This document shows, piece by piece, positions 1 through 5,072 of a stretch of DNA of 5,072 nt (position 1 is the first letter of the stretch; each line of letters starts with the position of its first letter). The stretch covers positions 1-5,072 of the forward strand of contig CACXDK010000255.1 in assembly GCA_902766345.1 (NCBI GenBank), given 5' to 3'. Source of the DNA: an uncultured Spirochaetaceae bacterium (GTDB lineage: Bacteria; Spirochaetota; Spirochaetia; Treponematales; Treponemataceae). The notes beneath the pieces were generated by a model. It ran no database searches. It saw only the letters and a list, made by a program, of their open reading frames with translations, and was not told the origin of the DNA. The position numbers and the translations under genes are program-made.

Positions 1-477
1 CTGTGCGTGTTTTTCAGCATCTTCATCAAGGCATTTTTTTTCAAATTCTGCTATTAGTTTTTTTGCTTCGGAGCCTTCCAGAACCCCACCATCATTTAAT
101 CCGAATTTTATTCCATTGTGACCTATTGGATTATGACTTGCAGAAATATATAGAAAGGCGTCAACTTTTTTTGCATAAGCCATGATTTCTGGTGCAGAAG
201 CAACTCCTAGATACTGAATGGTTATATGTCTACTGAGCAAAGCACTCAGTATTGCATCTGCAATTTCAGTTCCTGTAGGTCTTGTGTCTGTTGCAACTGC
301 AATTACAGGAGATTCTTTATCTTTTACAGAAATGACATACTGAGCAAAGGTTTCCCCAATTAAAGCACAGATAAGTGCGTTATCTTTACCAATTTCAGGA
401 GATGAATCTTCTCCGTCACCACTCTGTGTAAAAACTTTTCTCCAGCCAGATGCCGAAAGAATCATAGCGTGTTCCAT
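1..477 (-). CDS. Phosphoglucomutase/phosphomannomutase family protein (alpha-D-phosphohexomutase), N-terminal part
   Basis: This is a cytoplasmic enzyme that would interconvert hexose 1-phosphate and 6-phosphate through a phosphoserine, feeding sugar catabolism or surface polysaccharide precursors. Seen: 159 in-frame codons from ATG to the window edge, so the C-terminal domains are missing. Residues 112-117 read SASHNP, the active-site loop of the family; Ser114 is the expected phosphorylated serine, and GHNGIKFG follows at 119-126. The N-terminal segment SGWRK (10-14) stands where many members have SGxRG, and ATDTRPTG (62-69) matches the domain I strand-loop. The chosen start has GGAGG five bases upstream. 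The gene begins 10 nt after the stop of the Sel1-repeat gene, so the two are probably co-transcribed. The family is sure, but substrate preference (glucose or mannose) cannot be told without the sugar-binding loop of domain III, which lies outside the window. Confidence 0.92.
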   Translation of the reverse strand, partial: MEHAMILSASGWRKVFTQSGDGEDSSPEIGKDNALICALIGETFAQYVISVKDKESPVIAVATDTRPTGTEIADAILSALLSRHITIQYLGVASAPEIMAYAKKVDAFLYISASHNPIGHNGIKFGLNDGGVLEGSEAKKLIAEFEKKCLDEDAEKHAQ

Positions 478-490
478 ACATTCCTCCTTA
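478..490 (-). promoter_or_regulatory. Ribosome binding site overlapping the sel1 stop and deciding the phosphohexomutase start
   Basis: On the minus strand the junction reads TAAGGAGGAATGTATG: the upstream stop codon, then a near-perfect Shine-Dalgarno, then the start. A first ATG (481-479) lies only one base from the GGAGG and is in a different frame. The second ATG (477-475) has five-base spacing and opens the long frame, so it is the start. The arrangement suggests re-use of ribosomes finishing the Sel1 gene (translational coupling), which is an inference. Confidence 0.75.
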
Positions 491-2956
491 AATGCCATCG
501 AAGCAGTTTAATTCTTCCTGTACTTTTGAATCAGGATTTTCTGCTATAGCCCGTCTGTAACACTCAATGCCAAGATCTACGTCTCTGTCGCATCCTTTAC
601 CATCGATATACATAGAACCTAATTCTTCATATACATTTGAACTTCCGTTTTCAAGTGCAGATGAATACCACTGGAAAGCTTTTTCATAGCTTGGAGCAAT
701 GCCCCTTCCCTGATAATAAAAGTCTGCTATTTTTTTCATTGCATCAACATTACCTAATTCTGCAGCCTGCAAATAATATTTTGCAGCCTGAGAATCTGTG
801 TTGTCTAGCAAATCATGTGCGTTGTCATAGGCAAGTGCAAGATTGTAAATTGTCTCTGCGGATCTCTTTCTTTGTATTACTTCACGTGCTTCTGCAATTT
901 TCTGTGAACAGGTGTATGAGGTGTACTTCATCTTTGCTGAAAAACTTCTTTCAATGTAAAGTCGTTTTGTACGGGCATCTGTAATGTTTAATACTTCCGC
1001 TTTAGAAGCCAGCGAATGTGCTTCGTCAATCTTCTGATAGTTTCCATCAAAGGTAACGGCTGTATCTCTTATGTAACAATCTATTAACTGCAAAAAGGCA
1101 GGTGTATATCCATATTTTGCTGCTGAAATTATAAGATCATCCATATTTGTAATATCAGTCGTCCAAACTAGTTTTTCATAGGCAAGGTAGAAGGAATATT
1201 CATCCAGGCTGTTACAGCCTGCATCCAGCATTTCTTTAATTTCTTCTTTTGTTGCTGCCATTGCTGCAAGAAATCCATAGCCTTCTGAGTATTTCAAATC
1301 AACAGATTTTTGAAATGCATTTTTAGCTTCTTTTGGCTTTTTCTTTGTACCGTATCCATTTTGATAGCATCTTCCCAGACACACAAGTGCAGGTGCATAA
1401 TTTGGGTCTTTTGCCAAAACTTCATTTATTATTTTAAATGCTTCCTTTACATCTTTGTCTGGAGTTTTTGAAATTGAAGGAATTTTATAAGTTTCTGCAT
1501 TTGTATCTTCCAGAAGAATCCATGCATACCACGTTTTCATGAAACTGTTGCCACTTTGCATTCTGTTCTTAAACCATGCAAGGGCTTCTTTTCGAGAGGC
1601 TGCTACACAGGCTGTCTTGTCTAAAACCGTTGCCTTTTTAGGCTGATTTGGATTTTGCCAGTAAAGCACATCATTCTTAAATCTGCTTGCTTGAAGCACC
1701 TGTGCATATATATCATCTATCTGCCCATAGGCATTTTTTAATTGCTTACTACCCAACGGAAAGGCATTGCTTTCTGCAACCGCCTGCTTGTACATAGAAA
1801 GTCCTTCACTGTTCTTTTTATGATGCATTGCCATTTGTAAAAGACATTCCGCACTGCCTTTTGAAGCACCCTTTGAAAACCATTCAGTACCACTCATGGT
1901 ACTGTTATCAGAAGGATATGTATAATAATATATTCCTAAGTCTCTGCATATTGTTTCATCAGGATCATTTTTTTCGTATTCATAAAATTCGCGTAATTCC
2001 TGAATCTTTTTTACAAGAATACTTTCTTTTTCGTATTTTGCATCACAGTACTGATAGTAAAAGAAAGATGCAAGATCTGAATCTTTATTGCCACCTAGTC
2101 CTTTTCTGTAAATTTTTGCAACTTGTGCAAAGCCCTCACATTCTCCGTAAGTTGCGGCAAGGGTATAAGATTCTATTGCTTCTGTATATTTTTTTCTTTT
2201 TTCGTAGTTTTCTGCAATTTTCATGCATGCCGCTGGATTTCCCAGTTTTGCAGCCTGTTCTAAAGCTCCATCAAGCAAAAAAGCCCGTGAATCATTATAT
2301 TTTTGAGCTCTTTTTAAGAGATTTTTAGCATTCTGATTTGTATAATTATCGTACAGCGCTGCATAAGCGAGCAAGGCTTCTGGAAAGTTCTGGGAAGCAG
2401 CTGTTGCATATAGAGCTTCTTCTTTATTTGAATCGGTGCCCTTTACTGCCCAACCTTCCTCTTTTTGCAGTGCCATAAGATAATAACTGCCAGCAAAGCC
2501 TGATGAATATGACTGTGAAATATATTTTCGTGCAAGGGCATAGTTTTTCATTGTGCCTTCTTGATTTTTAAGGCATAGAGCAACTATATACTGTGCATAA
2601 GGAGCAAAACTTCGGTATTTTGCAACATTACCCTTTGCAATATCAAGATACCATAAATAAGCTTCTTCTGCCGTTGAAGGACTTCCTTCCGCTGCTGTAA
2701 TGCTTGCGTTCTGAAGAATCAGGTCTTTATGGTTTTTAAGGAAGGTTTCAAAATACCAGCTGTCGAGGGGGTAAAACTCAATAGAAGCTGTAAGGGCAGG
2801 ATCGTATAATTGTTTTTCTGAAAAGAATTCTAATGTTTCGTTTGTATCTTTTGCAATATTTATGCTGTTTCTTGGCGATTCTTCTGGATAGGTAAGAGAA
2901 AAAGCAGGAACAAATAATGTAAATGCTACAAGAACTGCCAGTACTATTTTTTTCAT
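488..2956 (-). CDS. Secreted Sel1-like/TPR repeat protein, 822 aa
   Basis: No enzymatic domain is visible. The protein is an alpha-helical solenoid, a fold used for protein-protein interaction. Residues 1-20 form a signal peptide (KK, a hydrophobic core, then AFS as an A-x-S signal peptidase I site). There is no cysteine at the cleavage site, so it should be soluble in the periplasm or exported, not a lipoprotein. The clearest Sel1 units are about 523-556 (LGRCYQNGYG, then KEAKNAFQKS), 738-770 (IADFYYQGRG, then YEKAFQWYSSA) and 774-806 (LGSMYIDGKG, then LGIECYRRA). Weaker units appear near 118-152, 231-305, 355-395 and 703-737; the remainder looks helical but diverged. The ATG has AGGAG seven bases upstream. 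A promoter and palindrome precede it, and the phosphohexomutase gene follows after 10 nt. Sel1 proteins often act as scaffolds or regulators; the partner here is unknown. The repeat call is firm, the role is open. Confidence 0.9.
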   Translation of the reverse strand: MKKIVLAVLVAFTLFVPAFSLTYPEESPRNSINIAKDTNETLEFFSEKQLYDPALTASIEFYPLDSWYFETFLKNHKDLILQNASITAAEGSPSTAEEAYLWYLDIAKGNVAKYRSFAPYAQYIVALCLKNQEGTMKNYALARKYISQSYSSGFAGSYYLMALQKEEGWAVKGTDSNKEEALYATAASQNFPEALLAYAALYDNYTNQNAKNLLKRAQKYNDSRAFLLDGALEQAAKLGNPAACMKIAENYEKRKKYTEAIESYTLAATYGECEGFAQVAKIYRKGLGGNKDSDLASFFYYQYCDAKYEKESILVKKIQELREFYEYEKNDPDETICRDLGIYYYTYPSDNSTMSGTEWFSKGASKGSAECLLQMAMHHKKNSEGLSMYKQAVAESNAFPLGSKQLKNAYGQIDDIYAQVLQASRFKNDVLYWQNPNQPKKATVLDKTACVAASRKEALAWFKNRMQSGNSFMKTWYAWILLEDTNAETYKIPSISKTPDKDVKEAFKIINEVLAKDPNYAPALVCLGRCYQNGYGTKKKPKEAKNAFQKSVDLKYSEGYGFLAAMAATKEEIKEMLDAGCNSLDEYSFYLAYEKLVWTTDITNMDDLIISAAKYGYTPAFLQLIDCYIRDTAVTFDGNYQKIDEAHSLASKAEVLNITDARTKRLYIERSFSAKMKYTSYTCSQKIAEAREVIQRKRSAETIYNLALAYDNAHDLLDNTDSQAAKYYLQAAELGNVDAMKKIADFYYQGRGIAPSYEKAFQWYSSALENGSSNVYEELGSMYIDGKGCDRDVDLGIECYRRAIAENPDSKVQEELNCFDGI

Positions 2957-2970
2957 TTTTGAACTCCTTT
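2957..2970 (-). promoter_or_regulatory. Ribosome binding site of the Sel1-repeat gene
   Basis: The minus strand reads AAAGGAGTTCAAAA followed by ATG. GGAG is seven bases from the start codon, which supports the chosen start directly before the signal peptide. Confidence 0.8.
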
Positions 2971-2990
2971 TTATATTATATCATCAATTT

Positions 2991-3020
2991 ATTATATACT
3001 ATATATATAAATTTTAACAA
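2991..3020 (-). promoter_or_regulatory. Predicted sigma-70-type promoter of the Sel1-phosphohexomutase operon
   Basis: On the minus strand there is TTGTTA (3020-3015, 4 of 6 to the consensus), an 18-base spacer made mostly of A and T, and a perfect TATAAT (2996-2991). Transcription would start near 2984, giving a leader of about 28 bases with the AGGAG site inside it. A second TATAAT at 2980-2975 is too close to the ribosome site to be used. The region is extremely AT-rich, so chance matches are likely and confidence is moderate. Confidence 0.55.
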
Positions 3021-3022
3021 GC

Positions 3023-3038
3023 TACTTATTTATAAGTA
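3023..3038. promoter_or_regulatory. 16-bp palindrome next to the -35 box, possible operator
   Basis: TACTTAT-TT-ATAAGTA has perfect 7-base arms around two central bases. It extends to 20 bp (3021-3040) with one mismatch. It sits two bases upstream of the predicted -35 box of the Sel1 operon, centred near -46 from the inferred start, where a dimeric activator or repressor could bind. It has no T-run and few G or C bases, so it is not a terminator. The regulator is not identifiable. Confidence 0.35.
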
Positions 3039-3068
3039 ACAGAAATAGATTTTTATAATAATTAGAGC

Positions 3069-3108
3069 AAAAAAAATCCCATGTACAGATACGTACATGG
3101 GATTTTTT
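3069..3108 (-). terminator. Strong intrinsic terminator of the reductase gene
   Basis: A perfect inverted repeat with 16-base arms (3071-3086 and 3093-3108) surrounds a six-base loop AGATAC. Its core is CCCATGTAC/GTACATGGG. Read on the minus strand it ends in eight T (3076-3069) and begins 18 bases after the reductase stop. The A/T flanks are nearly symmetric (six T on the plus strand as well), so it could also stop transcription from the other side. It separates the reductase from the Sel1 operon. Confidence 0.9.
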
Positions 3109-3126
3109 GTTTAAGTATTTTTAGTT

Positions 3127-4860
3127 TTATTTAATGTAGGCAAGGGCAGAATCTGCTGCAATTTTACCGTAAATACAGATATCTGCAACAGCATTTCCAC
3201 CAAGACGGTTTCCACCGTGTACGCCACCAGTAACTTCACCCGCTGCATAGAGACCTGGAATTACAGCGTCTGATGTATTAAGAACCTCAGCATTTGTGTT
3301 GATTTTAATACCGCCCATTGTGTGATGTACTGCAGGTCCTACTTCTACAGCATAATATGGACCAGTTGCAATAGCACGTGGCATTTCAGAAGCCTTGCGT
3401 CCGAAATCTTTGTCTCCGTTTCCGCTAGCCTGATAGTCATTATAAGCCTTTACGTTTGCTTCAAGGTTTTCAGCACTCATATTGAGCTTTGCTGCAAGGC
3501 CTGCAAGAGTGTCATCCTGTGTAAGAAGACCCTGCTTTACATAGCCTTCAATAGCCTTGAGTGACTCACGTACACCCTGATCAAACAAAAGATATGCAGT
3601 CTTTCCTGTCTGTGCAAGAATGTCTTTTGACATAACATCACGTGTTGCCATTTCGTTTCCGAAACGCTTTCCTTCACGGTTTACCATGATTGCACCGTTA
3701 CCACGAACAGCTTCTGTAATCATAAGGCCATTTGAAGGTACAACAGTAGGGTGTGTCTGAATCTGTTCCATCTGAACTAAAGCTGCATTAAACTTTTCAA
3801 TCCAAGCAAATGCATCACCAGTTGCACCTTTGTGGTTTGTAGTTCCAAATCCTGCAAGTTCTGGCTTGTATTTTACAACCATGTCATTGTTTGCACCAAA
3901 TCCACCAGTAGCAATAATAACAGCCTTTGCAGTAATCTTGTAGTCGCCGTCTGCTGTACTTACTTTTACACCAGCTGGCTTTCCATTTTCTTCTATGATA
4001 TCAGTTACTTTTGCATTAAAACGAAGTTCTGCACCAGCATCTTCTGCTGCCTTTTTAAGTACAGGAACAAGGTGAGCACCAATTGCAGCTCCACCCTGAG
4101 GTCTGTGAGTTCTTTTGTTTGTAGAACCAGCCATCTTACCGACATCAGACAAATCTGCACCAAGAGAAATGAGCCAGTCAACAGTTTCTGCTGACTTTTC
4201 AACCATGTTTCTTACAAGGGCAGGATCGTTAAGGTTGTATCCACCTTTCATTGTATCTGCATAGTACTGATCATTAGAATCTTCAATATTAAGCTTTTTC
4301 TGAACGCTTGTTTCGCTAGCATTCAAACCGCCAGTGGAAGCATTTGTGTTGCCACCAGCAATTGCCATCTTTTCAAGAACAATGACTTTTGCTCCTTTAC
4401 CAGCAGCTTCTGTAGCTGCACACAATCCTGCTCCACCAGCACCAATAATAACGATGTCGCATGATGTGTCGGATACTGCAACAGTCTTTGTTGCTGCATT
4501 TCCATTGCTTACGGCAATTGCATTCTGCAATGCTTCCATTGTTGCATTTGATGTTATTGTTGCGCCAGTAACAACATCAAGACCATTTACTTTCTGTGTT
4601 TTAACAGCAAGATCAATTACTTTCTGAATTGCAGGTTTTGCAAAATCAGTTTCTTCTTCCTGAAGAACTTTTCCGCTTGCAATCTTTCCGTTCTGGACAG
4701 TGATTTCAATTTTGATATCACCGTTTCTTCCGTTTCCAGTACCTGTCCAAACGCCATCATTGAAAGCCTGCTTTTTTGTACAGCCAGTTCCAAAGAATAT
4801 AGCAATTGCTGAACAGATTAAAAATATTGCTGCTGCAACCAATGTGTTTTTCTTGTTCAT
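3127..4860 (-). CDS. Extracytoplasmic flavinylated fumarate reductase-type flavoprotein (FMN-binding + FAD-binding domains)
   Basis: Predicted to reduce fumarate (or a similar unsaturated acid) to succinate outside the cytoplasmic membrane as an anaerobic electron sink. Residues 1-26 are a hydrophobic export leader; Cys27 after FGTG is a loose lipobox, so lipid anchoring is likely. An FMN-binding domain spans about 36-118, with DVVTGAT (95-101) matching the ApbE flavinylation motif; Thr101 is the expected FMN acceptor. The FAD domain runs from about 134: GAGGAG (140-145), Glu163, GGNTNAST (169-176), ATGGFG (317-322). The Fcc3 active site is complete by motif alignment: His370, Met380, Thr382, Glu383, Arg386, Arg407, His512/513, Arg552 (Fcc3 H365, M375, T377, E378, R381, R402, H504, R544). 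His370 and Glu383 argue against urocanate reductase, which has Tyr and Asp there. No CxxCH haem motif occurs. It has its own promoter and terminator. Family certain; substrate probable. Confidence 0.93.
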   Translation of the reverse strand: MNKKNTLVAAAIFLICSAIAIFFGTGCTKKQAFNDGVWTGTGNGRNGDIKIEITVQNGKIASGKVLQEEETDFAKPAIQKVIDLAVKTQKVNGLDVVTGATITSNATMEALQNAIAVSNGNAATKTVAVSDTSCDIVIIGAGGAGLCAATEAAGKGAKVIVLEKMAIAGGNTNASTGGLNASETSVQKKLNIEDSNDQYYADTMKGGYNLNDPALVRNMVEKSAETVDWLISLGADLSDVGKMAGSTNKRTHRPQGGAAIGAHLVPVLKKAAEDAGAELRFNAKVTDIIEENGKPAGVKVSTADGDYKITAKAVIIATGGFGANNDMVVKYKPELAGFGTTNHKGATGDAFAWIEKFNAALVQMEQIQTHPTVVPSNGLMITEAVRGNGAIMVNREGKRFGNEMATRDVMSKDILAQTGKTAYLLFDQGVRESLKAIEGYVKQGLLTQDDTLAGLAAKLNMSAENLEANVKAYNDYQASGNGDKDFGRKASEMPRAIATGPYYAVEVGPAVHHTMGGIKINTNAEVLNTSDAVIPGLYAAGEVTGGVHGGNRLGGNAVADICIYGKIAADSALAYIK

Positions 4861-4876
4861 ATATAAGAACTCCTTT
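4861..4876 (-). promoter_or_regulatory. Ribosome binding site of the reductase gene
   Basis: The minus strand reads AAAGGAG (4876-4870) then nine bases to the ATG at 4860. It supports this start, which opens directly on the export leader. Confidence 0.8.
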
Positions 4877-4898
4877 ATTAAAATGGGTGCGTAGGGTT

Positions 4899-4927
4899 AG
4901 TATATAGTAATTTGATTATGAAAACAA
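4899..4927 (-). promoter_or_regulatory. Predicted sigma-70-type promoter of the reductase gene
   Basis: On the minus strand TTGTTT (4927-4922) and TATACT (4904-4899, 5 of 6 to the consensus) are separated by exactly 17 bases. Transcription would start near 4892, about 32 bases before the start codon. It lies between the end of the SUMF1-like gene and the reductase, supporting independent transcription. The -35 box matches only its TTG half. Confidence 0.55.
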
Positions 4928-4948
4928 GTCTTTATGCTTATTATGGAA

Positions 4949-4976
4949 CCGTCTGGAAACTATGTTGTCCAGACGG
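4949..4976 (-). terminator. Hairpin after the SUMF1-like gene, probable terminator
   Basis: CCGTCTGGA (4949-4957) pairs perfectly with TCCAGACGG (4968-4976) around a ten-base loop. The hairpin starts 11 bases after the stop of the minus-strand gene at the right edge. On that strand only two T follow the stem (TTCC), which is weak for an intrinsic terminator. The plus-strand side is better (CTTTTAC), although no plus-strand gene ends here. It could instead be a different kind of 3' element. Confidence 0.5.
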
Positions 4977-4987
4977 CTTTTACAATT

Positions 4988-5072
4988 TTATATAACAGCT
5001 TCAATCACTGTTCTGCACACTCTGAAGCCCAAACTGCTGCTTTTGCCAGTTGGGGCACTTCCGCTTCGGAAA
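4988..5072 (-). CDS. C-terminal end of a SUMF1/formylglycine-generating-enzyme-like domain protein (partial)
   Basis: Only the last 27 codons and the TAA (4990-4988) are in the window; the start and most of the gene lie beyond the right edge. The peptide has FRSGSAPTGKSSSLGFRVCR, which resembles the conserved end of FGE-sulfatase/SUMF1 domains: an arginine strand, a polar loop, then L/I-GFR-hydrophobic-x-R just before the C-terminus. Many such bacterial proteins are not true sulfatase activators but secreted or surface proteins with a C-type-lectin-like fold, and they are common in treponemes. The catalytic cysteines of a true enzyme cannot be assessed from this fragment. By hand count 5000-5072 is about half G+C, richer than the surrounding DNA. 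The frame has no start codon in the window. The call rests on one short motif, so it is moderate. Confidence 0.65.
   Translation of the reverse strand, partial: FRSGSAPTGKSSSLGFRVCRTVIEAVI

Noticed and set aside
479..481. Earlier ATG as the start of the phosphohexomutase
   Set aside because: It overlaps the Shine-Dalgarno region and is out of frame with the conserved protein.
637..984. Plus-strand open frame of 115 codons inside the Sel1 gene
   Set aside because: It is antisense to a clear repeat protein, is rich in His, Leu and Cys as expected of a shadow frame, and shows no ribosome site or recognisable domain.
1828..2328. Plus-strand open frame of 166 codons inside the Sel1 gene
   Set aside because: Its composition (Phe, Leu, His) mirrors the Lys/Glu-rich coding strand opposite; it has no domain and no Shine-Dalgarno.
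2975..2980. Second TATAAT upstream of the Sel1 gene
   Set aside because: Transcription from it would start at about the ribosome site, and no -35 box lies at the right distance.
2998..3009. Run of alternating A and T as a possible tandem repeat or origin element
   Set aside because: It is short, lies inside the promoter spacer, and has no associated DnaA-type boxes; ordinary for AT-rich intergenic DNA.
3832..4194. Plus-strand Cys/Ser-rich open frame, superficially like a small cysteine-rich peptide
   Set aside because: The cysteines arise from reading Ala/Thr codons of the reductase FAD domain backwards; the sense frame is conserved and intact.
3127..4860. Urocanate reductase (UrdA) as the reductase's identity
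   Set aside because: UrdA has Tyr and Asp where this protein has His370 and Glu383, which match the fumarate-type site; annotation pipelines may still use the urocanate name.
3127..4860. True flavocytochrome c with haem domain
   Set aside because: No CxxCH motif is present; the N-terminal domain is FMN-binding instead.

Overview
The window is AT-rich, and all four genes lie on the minus strand, so it is read from the right edge to the left. The set of genes is a secreted Sel1-repeat protein, a lipoprotein-type flavinylated fumarate reductase and the end of a SUMF1/FGE-like domain. Together with strong AGGAG ribosome sites and T-rich intergenic DNA, this fits an anaerobic host-associated spirochaete of the Treponema type. 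That assignment is an inference from gene content, not from a marker gene.

From right to left: (1) 4988-5072 holds the last 27 codons of a gene whose C-terminus carries the GFRVxR-type ending of formylglycine-generating-enzyme/SUMF1-like (C-type-lectin fold) domains. A 9-bp hairpin lies 11 nt past its stop. (2) 3127-4860 is a complete 577-residue extracytoplasmic flavoprotein reductase. It has a signal or lipoprotein leader, then an FMN-binding domain with a covalent-flavinylation motif, then a FAD-binding fumarate-reductase domain with the whole Shewanella Fcc3 active site. It has its own promoter and a strong terminator, so it looks monocistronic. (3) 2957-3126 is an intergenic region with that terminator, a promoter for the next gene and a 16-bp palindrome beside the -35 box. 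(4) 488-2956 is an 822-residue secreted protein of degenerate Sel1-like/TPR repeats. (5) 1-477 is the N-terminal 159 codons of an alpha-D-phosphohexomutase (phosphoglucomutase/phosphomannomutase). It starts 10 nt after the Sel1 gene and is cut by the window edge.

There are three likely transcription units: the SUMF1-like gene (ending here), the reductase alone, and sel1-phosphohexomutase as an operon. The reductase would give the cell a fumarate-type electron sink outside the cytoplasmic membrane, fed through a covalently bound FMN rather than haem. Its membrane electron donor and the ApbE flavin transferase it needs are not in the window. No RNA genes, CRISPR arrays, insertion sequences or transposases were seen. 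No stretch longer than 300 bases lacks a gene. The only hint of an unusual system is the FGE-like C-terminus followed by a hairpin, which could mark a diversity-generating retroelement target, but nothing in the window proves it.
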